In this document: positions 7,742 through 16,999 of the stretch, one piece after another
Layout: each line of letters opens with the position of its first letter
Numbering within the stretch: the first letter of the stretch is position 1
DNA from: Segatella buccae ATCC 33574
GTDB taxonomy: Bacteria; Bacteroidota; Bacteroidia; Bacteroidales; Bacteroidaceae
DNA length: 64,000 nucleotides
Assembly (NCBI RefSeq): GCF_000184945.1
Contig: NZ_GL586311.1
Coordinates: 1,838,598 to 1,902,597 of the forward strand
Direction: 5' to 3'
Translations under genes and position numbers: made by a program
The notes under the pieces: generated by a model
What the model saw: the letters and a program-made list of their open reading frames with translations, nothing else
What the model was told of the DNA's origin: nothing
The model's database searches: none

Positions 7742-8539
7742 ATGAGAGTAATCATCGAACCTAACTACGAACTGTTGTCGCAATGGGCTGCCAACCGTGT
7801 GATTGGCAAGATCAATGCGGCCCGGCCCACAGCCGACCATCCATTTGTGCTGGGGCTGCCAACCGGTTCTTCGCCCATCGGCATGTACAAGGCGCTGATC
7901 AAAGCCCATGAGGAGGGGTTGGTGTCGTTCAAACATGTGGTGACCTTCAACATGGACGAATATGTGGCTCTGCCCGAGACGCATCCCGAGAGCTACCACA
8001 GTTTCATGTTCAACAATTTTTTCAATCATGTCGACATCGACCGCAAGAACATCCATATACTCAACGGTAACGCCGACGACTTGGAGAAAGAGTGTGCTGA
8101 CTATGAGAAGGCCATTGAGAAGTTTGGCGGCATCGACCTGTTTGTCGGTGGCATAGGCCCCGACGGGCATATAGCCTTCAATGAACCCGGTTCGTCGCTC
8201 ACGAGCCGCACCCGCATGAAGACGCTCACGAGCGACACCCGCATTGCCAACAGCCGCTTCTTTGGCGGCGATCCCAACAACGTGCCGCAGTTTGCCCTCA
8301 CCGTGGGAGTGGGCACGGTGATGGATGCCCGCGAGGTGATGATTCTGGTCAATGGCCACGGCAAGACACGTGCCTTGCAGGCAGCCATCGAGGGAGGCAT
8401 CACCCACATGTGGACCATCAGTGCCCTTCAGATGCACCGGCATGGCATCATCGTGTGCGACGAGGATGCCTGTGACGAACTCAAGGTGGGCACTTTCCGC
8501 TATTTCAAGGAGAAGGAGCAGAACTATATTTTGCTGTAA
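7742..8539 (+). CDS. nagB: Glucosamine-6-phosphate deaminase
   Basis: 265 residues, the usual length of NagB. It converts glucosamine-6-phosphate to fructose-6-phosphate and ammonia, so it opposes the route through glmM, which lies 728 bases upstream. Visible motifs: the phosphate-binding [12 protein letters not shown] (about residue 40), the NMDEYV segment with the catalytic Asp (about 73), and [19 protein letters not shown] with Asp, His and Glu of the active site (about 136-154). It is cytoplasmic. The gene is single, with its own promoter and a strong convergent terminator at 8566-8617. Start at ATG 7742 follows the promoter closely. Confidence 0.92.
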   Translation: MRVIIEPNYELLSQWAANRVIGKINAARPTADHPFVLGLPTGSSPIGMYKALIKAHEEGLVSFKHVVTFNMDEYVALPETHPESYHSFMFNNFFNHVDIDRKNIHILNGNADDLEKECADYEKAIEKFGGIDLFVGGIGPDGHIAFNEPGSSLTSRTRMKTLTSDTRIANSRFFGGDPNNVPQFALTVGVGTVMDAREVMILVNGHGKTRALQAAIEGGITHMWTISALQMHRHGIIVCDEDACDELKVGTFRYFKEKEQNYILL

Positions 8540-8565
8540 TTTGTGGTGCTTACACAACGGAAAAG

Positions 8566-8617
8566 CCCCCATCCGAATAGCCATAATCTGTCGGTTGACG
8601 ATGGCTATCGGATGGGG
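8566..8617. terminator. Bidirectional terminator between nagB and butyrate kinase
   Basis: Arms CCCCCATCCGAATAGCCAT (8566-8584) and ATGGCTATCGGATGGGG (8601-8617) pair with one mismatch region; A-rich on the left (GGAAAAG), T-rich on the right (ACTTT). It separates two convergent genes. Confidence 0.75.
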
Positions 8618-8694
8618 ACTTTGCCGTTATTCTGTATTTGGAGGTATAACGATGGCGCGGAATTCATATTCCGGTACGCTCGCAGAGTTTCCGG

Positions 8695-9756
8695 TCATTT
8701 ATACTCTTTGGCTTCTCTTTCACCTTTAAGCACGGCCAGGGCGTTTGAGGCGAGAGCTCCCATTTCGTCTTCTCCCGGATAGACAGCCACGGGGGCAAGA
8801 AATGCGATGCGCTCTTTGAGTCGCGGAATGATGTATTTTGACCGGGCCATGCCGCCGGTCAGAATCATGCCGTCTATCTTTCCGCACAGCACGGCCCCCT
8901 CGGCCGCAATGGCTTTGGCCGTGTGGAAAATCAATGCATCAAGCACCCGGCGGGCCTCGTCGTCGCCATTGGCAATCCGCTGTTCTACTTTCCGTACATC
9001 GCTCGTACCCAAATGGGCGATGAGGCCGGACTCGCCTGAGAGATATTTTAACAGACCTTCCTCCGTGAATCGGCCACTATAACATAGGCGTATCAGGTCG
9101 CAGACCGGCAGAGAGCCCGTGCGCGAAGGGGAGAAGGGGCCTTCGCCGTCGAGCGCATTGTTGGCGTCTATGGCCCGTCCGTGGGCGTGAGCGGCTATGG
9201 AGATGCCTCCCCCCAAGTGGCAGACTATCAGGTTGAGGTCTTCGTAGCGCACGCCCCGTTCACGGGCGAAGCGGCGCGCCACGGCCTTTTGGTTGAGTGC
9301 GTGCCAGATGCAGATGCGCCGGATGAGCGGGGTGCCCGTGAGCCGGGCTTCATCGCACAACTCATCCACCACACCGGGGTCGGCAATGAAGCTTCGGCAG
9401 CCCTCAATGTCTTTGGCGATGTCGTGGGCCAGCAGACAGCCGAGGTCGCAGGCGTGTTTGTGAATGGCGTTGCGCGTGTCTTCCAGCATCAGTTCGTTGA
9501 TTTCATACACTCCTCCCTCCAGAGGCTTGGTGAGTCCCCCGCGGCCTATCACGGCCCGGAAGTCGAGTTTGATGCCTTCCCGTCGAAGTTCGTCGATGAT
9601 GAGTTGGCGGCGGAAATGATACTGATCGGTGACCTCGTGGAAGCGGCTCAGTTCGGTGGCAGAATGTGCGATGTCTTTGTTTAAGAGTGTTTTTTCGTCC
9701 TCATAGACGGCAATCTTCGTCGATGTAGAGCCCGGGTTGATGGCAAGTATTCTCAT
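8695..9756 (-). CDS. buk: Butyrate kinase
   Basis: 353 residues of the acetate/butyrate kinase (ASKHA) family. It makes butyrate, or branched-chain acids such as isobutyrate and isovalerate, and ATP from the acyl phosphate. The ATP/phosphate-binding NPGSTSTKIAV is at the N-terminus; GRGGLTKPLEGGVYEIN, HLGGGISIAAH (about residue 182) and GPFSPSRTGSLP are butyrate-kinase hallmarks that distinguish it from acetate kinase. It follows the phosphate butyryltransferase by 38 bases in one operon, which supports the assignment. The acyl group used cannot be decided from sequence. Confidence 0.9.
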   Translation of the reverse strand: MRILAINPGSTSTKIAVYEDEKTLLNKDIAHSATELSRFHEVTDQYHFRRQLIIDELRREGIKLDFRAVIGRGGLTKPLEGGVYEINELMLEDTRNAIHKHACDLGCLLAHDIAKDIEGCRSFIADPGVVDELCDEARLTGTPLIRRICIWHALNQKAVARRFARERGVRYEDLNLIVCHLGGGISIAAHAHGRAIDANNALDGEGPFSPSRTGSLPVCDLIRLCYSGRFTEEGLLKYLSGESGLIAHLGTSDVRKVEQRIANGDDEARRVLDALIFHTAKAIAAEGAVLCGKIDGMILTGGMARSKYIIPRLKERIAFLAPVAVYPGEDEMGALASNALAVLKGEREAKEYK

Positions 9757-9794
9757 AGCGGTCTTTTTCTATTCAGATTTTCAGTTTCTTGGTG

Positions 9795-10640
9795 CTACCC
9801 CGCGATGGCGGCAAGCAGCAGGCTCAGATATTTGGCGCGATGGTTGTCGCCTCGCGACGGTAGCACCACGGGTTTCAAGGTGCCCTGTAGCACGCCTGCC
9901 ACTTCGGCTCCGGCAAATAGCGTGACAGTCTTGTAGAACAGGTTGCCCGCCTCGATGTCGGGCAGGATAAGCCCGTCGGCATCTCCCGCAATGGGCGACC
10001 GGATGCCTTTGATCTCCATGCTGTGCAGGTCGCAGGAGGTCTTTACGTCGAGCGGCCCGTCTACCACGCAAGAGCCGAAAGTTCCATGCCGGGCCTCATC
10101 GACTATCTGCAAGTAGTCTTCGGTGAAGGGGAAGTTTTTTGCATCGGCCTTTTCCGAACAGTGGATGAGGGAGATTTTCGGCTGTCCGATGCCCAGCCGG
10201 TGGCAGAGGCCGACCATATATTTCACCTGCTCCCGGCGTTGTGGTGCGGTGGGATAGGGGATGACGGCTGCGTCGGAGTAGAAAAGCAGTTTGTGGTAGG
10301 TGGGGATTTGAGCCACGGCGATGTGGGTGAGTGTACCTCCCGGTGGCAGAATGCCCGTCTTCTTGTCGAGCACGGCACGCAGAAGGTCGGCTGTCTGCAC
10401 AAGCCCTTTCATCAAGATATCGGCCTCGCCTTGCCTGACGAGTTCCACTCCGCGGCGCGATGCCGCTTGCGGATCGGCATCATCTACAAACAAAGGGGTG
10501 ATAAATCCTTCCTCCTCAGCCTGCTTCACGGCCGCAAGAGTCGACTCGCCATGCGGACACACCACGGCCACGCGTTTCCTGTCCGGATGCTCGCGCAACC
10601 GATGCGTCAACGCTTCAAAACTGTCAATGCTTTTTTCCAT
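9795..10640 (-). CDS. ptb: Phosphate butyryltransferase (PTA/PTB family)
   Basis: 281 residues. It exchanges CoA for phosphate on butyryl- or branched-acyl-CoA, feeding the kinase encoded next. The family core is visible: VAVVCPHGESTLAAV, EADILMKGLVQTADLLRAVL, the LPPGGTLTHIAVAQ stretch and the C-terminal AGEVAGVLQGTLKPVVLPSRGD-like region (AGAEVAGVLQGTLKPVVLPS). The start at 10640 is chosen because the -7 box TATCTTTG lies at 10671-10678; the longer frame starting at 10673 would begin inside the promoter. Its leader is then about 24 bases. It is cytoplasmic and first in the ptb-buk operon. Confidence 0.88.
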   Translation of the reverse strand: MEKSIDSFEALTHRLREHPDRKRVAVVCPHGESTLAAVKQAEEEGFITPLFVDDADPQAASRRGVELVRQGEADILMKGLVQTADLLRAVLDKKTGILPPGGTLTHIAVAQIPTYHKLLFYSDAAVIPYPTAPQRREQVKYMVGLCHRLGIGQPKISLIHCSEKADAKNFPFTEDYLQIVDEARHGTFGSCVVDGPLDVKTSCDLHSMEIKGIRSPIAGDADGLILPDIEAGNLFYKTVTLFAGAEVAGVLQGTLKPVVLPSRGDNHRAKYLSLLLAAIAG

Positions 10641-10670
10641 GATATTTCTCGTACTTCTTGGTTGCAGCCT

Positions 10671-10678
10671 CAAAGATA
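10671..10678 (-). promoter_or_regulatory. -7 box of ptb-buk
   Basis: TATCTTTG on the minus strand, 31 bases before the chosen ATG. It decides the start codon of ptb. Confidence 0.6.
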
Positions 10679-10798
10679 CACAATAAGTTGAAAACGGCGG
10701 TAGCTTTTTGCAATTATTTTCATTTTAAGGTCTGCGGCAGGACTGTTGGAGGGATATAATGGGAATGACAAGTGGAGCGGTGAGTGTAGAGAAGATAA

Positions 10799-10835
10799 AA
10801 AAAGCTCCGCAACCTGAATGGCTGCGGAGCTTTTT
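10799..10835. terminator. Terminator after clpB
   Basis: AAAGCTCCGCA (10801-10811) pairs with TGCGGAGCTTT (10823-10833); A-run before and T5 after, so it works in both directions. It ends the minus-strand clpB 80 bases after its stop. Confidence 0.8.
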
Positions 10836-10914
10836 GTTTGTCTTGGAGCTAAAGGGAGTTAGAGGCGTTGGCACTCGTTTCCCTTGTCACTCTTGAAACT
10901 TGATTTTGTGAATC

Positions 10915-13467
10915 TTAGTTCCTGAACACCAGTCCGTCTCCGAACTCGTCGACGATGATGGGCTTGTCGCGGCTCACTTCCTCGGCCAGGAGTTTCTTGG
11001 AGAGGTCGTTGAGCACGTAGTCTTGGATGGCGCGCTTCACCGGACGGGCACCAAATTCGGGATCGTAGCCCACTTCGGCCAGATAGTTGATAGCCTGTGG
11101 CGTCCACTGCAAGTCGAAACCCTGCGGCCGGAGCATCTCTTTCACGCGGTTCATCTGCAACTCCACCACCTTGGCAATCTCATCCTTCTGCAACGGTTTG
11201 AAGGTGATGATGTCGTCCACACGGTTCAGAAATTCCGGACGGAACGTGGCTTTGAGTGCCTCTCGTTTGGCATTGGAAGTCATGATGATGATCGTGTTCT
11301 TGAAGTTCACCACACGTCCCTTGTTGTCGGTGAGCCTTCCGTCGTCAAGCACCTGCAACAGGATGTTGAATACATCGGGATGGGCTTTCTCTATCTCATC
11401 GAAGAGCACCACAGAATAGGGTTTGCGGCGCACGGCTTCGGTGAGTTGTCCACCCTCGTCATAGCCTACATATCCCGGAGGCGCACCGATGAGGCGGGTG
11501 ACACTGAACTTCTCCTGATATTCGCTCATGTCGATGCGGGTCATCATTTGTTCGTCATTGAACAGATATTCGGCCAGCGCTTTGGCCAGTTCGGTCTTAC
11601 CCACACCCGTTGTTCCGAGGAAGATGAATGAGGCAATGGGGCGCTTGGGATCCTGCAAACCGGCACGACTGCGGCGCACGGCATCGCTCACGGCCTTGAT
11701 GGCTTCGTCTTGGCCGATGACGCGGCGGTGGAGTTCCTCCTCCAAATGGAGCAGTTTCTCGCGCTCGCTCTGCAACATGCGGGTCACGGGTATGCCCGTC
11801 CACCGGCTCACTACCTCTGCTATGTCGTCGGCGGTGACCTCCTCGCGCACGAGTTGTTTGCCTTCGGTCGACTGTCCGAGTTGTTCCTGAGTAGCCTTGA
11901 TGTCAGCTTCGAGCTGCTGCAACTTGCCATATCGTATTTCGGCCACGCGCTGGTAGTTGCCTTCCCGTTCGGCCCGCTCAGCCTCAAACTTCAGGTTTTC
12001 AATCTCCTGCTTGTTCTGCTGAATCTTGTTAACCAATCCCCGTTGGGCCTCCCATTTGGCTCGGAAAGCCTTTTCCTGGTCTTTCAGTTCGGCAATCTCC
12101 TTGTCGAGATAAGACAGTTTGTTGCTGTTGGCATGGGCGGCATCCCCCCCTTGCGATGGACTTGCAGCGGATTCCAATTCGCGTTTGATAGCTTCGCGTT
12201 CTATCTCCAACTGCTTGAGCCGGCGTTCCAGTTCGTCAAGTTCCTCAGGAACGGAGTCACGCTCCATGCGCAGTTTGGCTGCCGCCTCATCCATCAGGTC
12301 GATGGCCTTGTCGGGAAGGAACCGGTCGCTGATGTATCGTTCCGAAAGTTGCACAGCCGCAATGCAGGCATCGTCTTGTATCCTCACCTTGTGGTGATTC
12401 TCGTAGCGTTCCTTGATGCCACGCAGGATGCTGATAGCGTCTGCCTCGTCGGGTTCTTCCACCATCACGGTTTGGAAGCGGCGTTCCAATGCTTTGTCTT
12501 TTTCAAAATATTTCTGATACTCGTTGAGCGTGGTGGCACCGATGGCACGCAGTTCACCCCGGGCCAAAGCCGGCTTCAGAATGTTAGCCGCATCCATAGC
12601 TCCCTCGCCACCTCCGGCACCCACCAGCGTGTGTATCTCGTCGATGAAGAGGATGATGTTGCCCTCACTGTTGGTCACCTCCTTGATGACGCTCTTCAAC
12701 CGCTCCTCAAACTCACCCTTGTATTTGGCACCGGCCACAAGGGCACCCATGTCGAGCGAATAGAGTTGCTTGTTTTTCAGGTTTTCCGGTACGTCGCCAC
12801 GCACAATGCGCTCGGCCAGTCCTTCGGCAATGGCCGTCTTACCCGTACCCGGTTCACCTATTAATATAGGGTTGTTCTTGGTGCGGCGGGAGAGGATTTG
12901 CAGCACTCGGCGTATTTCCTCATCGCGCCCGATCACAGGATCGAGTTTGCCCGAACGGGCCTGTTCCACGAGGTTTTTGGCATATTTGTCAAGTGCCTGA
13001 TAGTTCTCGTCACCCGACTGCGACTGCACTTTCTGCCCTTGTCGCAGACTTTGGATGGCCATTTCCATCTCCTTCTCTGTGCAGCCGGCATCTTTCAAGA
13101 TGCGGCCCGCCGTGGAGTTGACCTGCAAGAGGGCGAGCAGTATGGGCTCTATGCTCACAAACTCGTCGCCTTGTTTTTGGGCGATGTCCTGCGCTTTGAC
13201 CAGAATCTCATTGGTGGCGGAGCTCAGATAGGGTTCTCCCCCCTGCACCCGGGCCTGATGTTGAATCTCGGAAGCGACGAGCGTGTCTACCTGTTGACCG
13301 TTGACTCCCAGTTTCTGGAAGAGATAACCGGTCACATCCTTGCCTTTCTCCAAGATACCTGCCAACAGATGCACAGGCTCAATGGTCTGCTGTTGGTTGC
13401 GCTGCGCAATGCTCACCGCAGCCTGCACGGCCTCCTGGGCTTTGATTGTAAATTTCTCGAATGTCAT
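10915..13467 (-). CDS. clpB: ATP-dependent disaggregase ClpB
   Basis: 850 residues. ClpB works with DnaK to pull proteins out of aggregates. Domains in order: Clp N domain (1-145), first AAA+ module with Walker A GEPGTGKT (204-211) and Walker B LFIDE (273-277), coiled-coil M domain (about 400-525), second AAA+ module with Walker A GTTGVGKT (618-625), Walker B VVLFDE (686-691) and sensor-1 TSN (730-732), then sensor-2 GAR (806-808). The M domain carries a Ser/Gly/Ala-rich insertion near 433-450. Oddly, only nine residues (AKREALKAT) separate sensor 1 from FRPEFLNR, where ClpB/ClpA/ClpC proteins I know have 25-35, so an in-frame loss of about 25 residues is likely. No heat-shock-type operator was recognised upstream. 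Confidence 0.93.
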   Translation of the reverse strand: MTFEKFTIKAQEAVQAAVSIAQRNQQQTIEPVHLLAGILEKGKDVTGYLFQKLGVNGQQVDTLVASEIQHQARVQGGEPYLSSATNEILVKAQDIAQKQGDEFVSIEPILLALLQVNSTAGRILKDAGCTEKEMEMAIQSLRQGQKVQSQSGDENYQALDKYAKNLVEQARSGKLDPVIGRDEEIRRVLQILSRRTKNNPILIGEPGTGKTAIAEGLAERIVRGDVPENLKNKQLYSLDMGALVAGAKYKGEFEERLKSVIKEVTNSEGNIILFIDEIHTLVGAGGGEGAMDAANILKPALARGELRAIGATTLNEYQKYFEKDKALERRFQTVMVEEPDEADAISILRGIKERYENHHKVRIQDDACIAAVQLSERYISDRFLPDKAIDLMDEAAAKLRMERDSVPEELDELERRLKQLEIEREAIKRELESAASPSQGGDAAHANSNKLSYLDKEIAELKDQEKAFRAKWEAQRGLVNKIQQNKQEIENLKFEAERAEREGNYQRVAEIRYGKLQQLEADIKATQEQLGQSTEGKQLVREEVTADDIAEVVSRWTGIPVTRMLQSEREKLLHLEEELHRRVIGQDEAIKAVSDAVRRSRAGLQDPKRPIASFIFLGTTGVGKTELAKALAEYLFNDEQMMTRIDMSEYQEKFSVTRLIGAPPGYVGYDEGGQLTEAVRRKPYSVVLFDEIEKAHPDVFNILLQVLDDGRLTDNKGRVVNFKNTIIIMTSNAKREALKATFRPEFLNRVDDIITFKPLQKDEIAKVVELQMNRVKEMLRPQGFDLQWTPQAINYLAEVGYDPEFGARPVKRAIQDYVLNDLSKKLLAEEVSRDKPIIVDEFGDGLVFRN

Positions 13468-13726
13468 ATTCGTTTCTCCTTTCTATAATATTTTGCTTTT
13501 ATCTATGTTCTTTTTCCGTTTCAATAGATGAAGTATCAAAGGATATACCGAACCGCGTTTTGTGACAGAATGTCGCTTTTTGGATGCCAATGTGTCGCTC
13601 GTTTATGTGGTTAAAGATAGTTAAATAGAAGCCTTTGGGTATCCTGTTCACCGCTGTTTCTTCCTTTTTTATTATCTTTACCGCTTGAAAGGGAACTATT
13701 TCCAATCGAATCTGCAAATATCATCT

Positions 13727-14392
13727 ATGGATAGAAGAATATTAAACGTGCTGGCCACGTGCCCGCTGTTTGCCACAATGTCGGAACTGGAGCTCGACCT
13801 GACGCTCTCTTCCGTGAGCCATCGGGTGGTGGACTACGCCAAGCGAGATGTCTATGCCTTGGCCGGAATGCCCTGCCGATATGCCGACATCGTGCTCACG
13901 GGCGAACTCGTGTGCCGCATGTCGTCGCTTTCGGGCAAGCAAGTGGAGGTGAGCAGGCTTCGTCCGGGCAATTTGGTGGCTCCCGCCTTCGTCTTTGCCA
14001 AAGACCGCAGTCTGCCTGTCAGCGTGGAGACCGAGGTGCCCACATCCGTTTTCCGGCTCCGTCCGGAGACACTGCAAGAGTTGATAGACACCAATGCCAC
14101 CATCCGGATGAACTTCATCCGCGTACTTTCCCAAATTGATGTGTTTCTCACCCATCGCATGAAGGTGCTCAGCTTGTTCACCGTCCGCGAGAAAGTGGCC
14201 TCGATGTTGCTCGAACAGGCGGGCAAGCAAAACTCCAATGTCATACAGCTTGACCAGTCGCGGCAGGTGATAGCCGACTCTTTCGGCATACAGAAATATT
14301 CGCTGCTGCGCGTGCTCTCCGAAATGCAGGACAACGGGGCCATCCACATCAAGGGCAAACAAATCGAGATCCTTGACCGCAGTTTGCTTTGA
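13727..14392 (+). CDS. Crp/Fnr family transcriptional regulator
   Basis: 221 residues. An N-terminal cyclic-nucleotide-binding-like beta barrel (about 1-120) is followed by a long dimerisation helix (FIRVLSQIDVFLTHRMKVLSLF) and a C-terminal winged helix-turn-helix whose recognition part is SRQVIADSFGIQKYSLLRVL. No N-terminal cysteine cluster is seen, so it is not an FNR-type iron-sulfur sensor; the effector is unknown. A TATCTTTA box at 13673-13680 precedes the gene, so ATG 13727 is preferred over the in-frame ATG at 13685, which would lie almost at the transcription start. The DUF2339 gene follows 24 bases later and may be co-transcribed. Confidence 0.85.
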   Translation: MDRRILNVLATCPLFATMSELELDLTLSSVSHRVVDYAKRDVYALAGMPCRYADIVLTGELVCRMSSLSGKQVEVSRLRPGNLVAPAFVFAKDRSLPVSVETEVPTSVFRLRPETLQELIDTNATIRMNFIRVLSQIDVFLTHRMKVLSLFTVREKVASMLLEQAGKQNSNVIQLDQSRQVIADSFGIQKYSLLRVLSEMQDNGAIHIKGKQIEILDRSLL

Positions 14393-14416
14393 CTTTAACC
14401 CTATAACCTTATTTAT

Positions 14417-16417
14417 ATGTTAGAAGAAGCTGTTTTTTTCTTCATTATTTTTGTAACCGTACCGCTCTTTGCATGGTATCGCATCGAGCGTTCGCTCACC
14501 AGTGTGCAAGACCGGTTGGAGGACTTGCATGATAAATTGAATCGGTTGCAGGAGCGATTGGAAGCGGAGACAATCCCGGAAGAGCCCCGGCCGGTGACGG
14601 AAACGCGCAACGAAACGATTGCCGACGAGCAGAGTGAACCGCTCTCAGAGCCCATTCCCACAGCCGTTATTGATATAGAAACCGAACCGGCTGCCATTGA
14701 CGAGGAACCCGGGGAGACCGTTCCGGTGGAAGAACCTGCCGAACAGGTGGAAGAATCTGTTGCAGCAGAAGAACCGTCTGTGCCCGTGGAGACTCTTGAA
14801 GCGGAGCCGGCAATGGCCTCGGAGCAAGAAGCAACAGAGCGGCGGGGCTTTGATTACGAGAAATTTATCGGTGAAAATCTGTTTGGAAAGATCGGCATCT
14901 TGGTCTTTATCATCGGTATCGGCTTCTTCGTGAAATATGCCATCGACAGAAATTGGATAGGAGAAGTGGCCCGGACAGCTTTGGGCTTTGTGGTAGGCGG
15001 CTGCATGGTGGCTCTGGGCGAACGGCTTCGGGAACGCTATCGGGCTTTCAGTTCGCTGCTCATCGGCGGAGGCTTCGGTGTGTTCTACATCACGGTGGCC
15101 ATTGCTTTTCACTACTATCATCTCTTTTCCGACACCATTGCCTTCCTCACACTTGTGGGGCTGACGGTCGCGATGGGAGGCATGGCGATATTCCACGACC
15201 GCCGCGAGCTGGCTGTCACGGCATTGGCGGGAGGCTTCATAGCTCCGTTTATCACGTCGGTCGGCGAGAATGACGCGCTGTTGTTGCTAAGCTACCTTGC
15301 CATCCTCAATATCGGTATGTTCATTCTCTCTGTCTATAAGGAGTGGAGAGAGCTGCCCGTTGTGGCTTTCGGTTTCACCAGTTTGGCAATTTGCTTTGGT
15401 TTAGTGACCGGTTCGTTCGTGGAAAATGACAGGATAGGAGTGTTGATGTGGCTGTTTTCCACACTGTTTTTCTTCATCTTTATGCTTTCCCCGATTTGGC
15501 TGTTGCGTGATGGCAAAGCCGAAAAACTGACTTATTGGCTGATAGTCACACTGGTGGCCAATGGTTTTGTGTATTTGCCTTTAGGCGTTTATTTCCTTGA
15601 AGAGCAAGTAAGTTTTGAGACTTCGGGCTTGCTCAGCTTCTTCATCTCCGCCGTCCATATAGGGTGTTATCTTATTCTCCGCCGTAAGGACTGGGCAACC
15701 GATACGCTTCAGTTTGTCTTGCCGGCCTTGGGCATCATCTTCTTCTCGATGGCCATCCCGCTTCAGTTTGACGGACAGGCTATGCTTGTGCTTTGGTCGG
15801 CTGAGGCAGTGATGCTCTTGTTGCTGTATGTCAAGCTTTGCGACCGGGTCTACGCCTTGGGCTGCATGTTGCTGTCGGCCGCTACGCTGTTTTATTATCT
15901 TTATACGGTTGAGGACAGTTATGTTTACGATGAACTCATTCTGCTCCCCGTGTTCTTCAATGGCACGTTCTTCACCGCCCTCTTCCCCGGCCTCTGTGCG
16001 GTGGCTGTGGCTGTGGTGATGGAGCGTTATCGCAGTCTTTTTGAAGACACCGACTCGCTGTTGCCCTATCATCCGTTGCATTTGGGCTATCTGTTGCTTG
16101 GCATCACGACCGTCTATTTTGCCTTTTACATGGAATATGAATTCCACACTCCCCTCGATTCCAGTCTCAGCGACGTGCTCTTGGGGCTCACTCTCGGCGT
16201 TTTCGCCTTTGTGGAGATGTGCTTGGGTATGAAGCTCCATCGCAAGGATCTGCGCATGGTGAGTTTGGGAACCTTCGGACTGGTGCTGTTCAAACTGGTG
16301 ATCTATGACGTTTGGATGATGCCGGCTTGGGGCAAGATTGTCGTGTTCATCGTCTTGGGGCTGCTGTTGCTCACCCTCTCTTTCCTTTATCAGAAGTTGC
16401 GGGATGTCCTCTTCTAA
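14417..16417 (+). CDS. DUF2339 large multi-pass membrane protein
   Basis: 666 residues. One membrane helix at the N-terminus (residues 2-20) is followed by a short coiled coil (RSLTSVQDRLEDLHDKL), a long Glu/Pro-rich acidic stretch (about 50-140), the family marker FEKFIGENLFGKIGI-like sequence (here YEKFIGENLFGKIGILVF, about 148), and then some 18-20 closely packed hydrophobic helices to the end. This is the architecture of DUF2339 proteins, whose function is unknown. It lies 24 bases after the Crp/Fnr regulator in the same direction. It is followed by a 582-base non-coding region. Confidence 0.85.
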   Translation: MLEEAVFFFIIFVTVPLFAWYRIERSLTSVQDRLEDLHDKLNRLQERLEAETIPEEPRPVTETRNETIADEQSEPLSEPIPTAVIDIETEPAAIDEEPGETVPVEEPAEQVEESVAAEEPSVPVETLEAEPAMASEQEATERRGFDYEKFIGENLFGKIGILVFIIGIGFFVKYAIDRNWIGEVARTALGFVVGGCMVALGERLRERYRAFSSLLIGGGFGVFYITVAIAFHYYHLFSDTIAFLTLVGLTVAMGGMAIFHDRRELAVTALAGGFIAPFITSVGENDALLLLSYLAILNIGMFILSVYKEWRELPVVAFGFTSLAICFGLVTGSFVENDRIGVLMWLFSTLFFFIFMLSPIWLLRDGKAEKLTYWLIVTLVANGFVYLPLGVYFLEEQVSFETSGLLSFFISAVHIGCYLILRRKDWATDTLQFVLPALGIIFFSMAIPLQFDGQAMLVLWSAEAVMLLLLYVKLCDRVYALGCMLLSAATLFYYLYTVEDSYVYDELILLPVFFNGTFFTALFPGLCAVAVAVVMERYRSLFEDTDSLLPYHPLHLGYLLLGITTVYFAFYMEYEFHTPLDSSLSDVLLGLTLGVFAFVEMCLGMKLHRKDLRMVSLGTFGLVLFKLVIYDVWMMPAWGKIVVFIVLGLLLLTLSFLYQKLRDVLF

Positions 16418-16638
16418 ACGGCGAGGTTGGTAACGGTGGCTCGTCCTATGGTGGAAGATAAAAGCTACTTTCCGGACAGCATAATGTCAAACCATTTGTT
16501 CGTTTTCGGGCACTCTGCTTGCGATATTTGCAACGAACAATCCTGCGGATGCGAATTGGGCGATTTTGGCGACATTTAAAAGGAGCTGATAATCAGCCGT
16601 TTGAATATTGTTGACACGCTGTTAGACTCAAAAACCGG

Positions 16639-16764
16639 CCTGAAAGGGCCTAATCAAGTTGGCAAAAGGGCCACAGTTGCGACGCAACTGTGGCCCTTTC
16701 AGCTTTCAAGTGTGGCTCTTTTGCAAGTTCGGAGAGCCCGAATGAGAAAAACAGCGGGCTCTCC
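16639..16764 (+). repeat. Dispersed intergenic element, diverged copy C, with two perfect hairpins
   Basis: The 31-base core at 16701-16731 (AGCTTTCAAGTGTGG...) matches copy A at 27 of 31 positions and copy B at 23 of 31 without gaps. The preceding TTGGCAAAAGGGCC also matches A. It is flanked by a perfect 16-base hairpin AAAGGGCCACAGTTGC/GCAACTGTGGCCCTTT (16665-16680, 16684-16699) and a perfect 10-base hairpin GGAGAGCCCG/CGGGCTCTCC (16731-16740, 16755-16764). The promoter head and the end block of A and B are missing here. Confidence 0.6.
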
Positions 16765-16946
16765 CGGCGATTTAAAGCCTACTTCCCATACTATTTGGCG
16801 AGTTTTTATGGAAGTGATTCTGTAAAGGTTATTTATCATAGCCCCGTATCTTGCAGCAGCGTCTTTTACCTGATTTTGATGGCGAGTGAGCAAAACATTT
16901 CCCCATGAAATGGTGGCTATTCCCTTTCTCCGTCTGCCAACAGAAA

Positions 16947-16978
16947 GCCCCGCACGGGAAATGGTTCTCGTACGGGGC
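16947..16978 (-). terminator. Terminator after the GH94 gene
   Basis: GCCCCG...CGGGGC (16947-16952, 16973-16978) with extra ACG/CGT pairs inside; on the minus strand the stem is followed by CTTTCTGTT. It lies 22 bases past the GH94 stop. Confidence 0.6.
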
Positions 16979-16999
16979 ATATCAGGGGATGCCGGCTTG

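Larger units (their letters stand above)
16418..16999. other. Gene-free region with hairpins (582 bp)
   Basis: Between DUF2339 (plus) and the GH94 gene (minus). It contains the diverged element copy C (16639-16764), and the GH94 terminator (16947-16978). I see no convincing coding frame. Confidence 0.6.
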
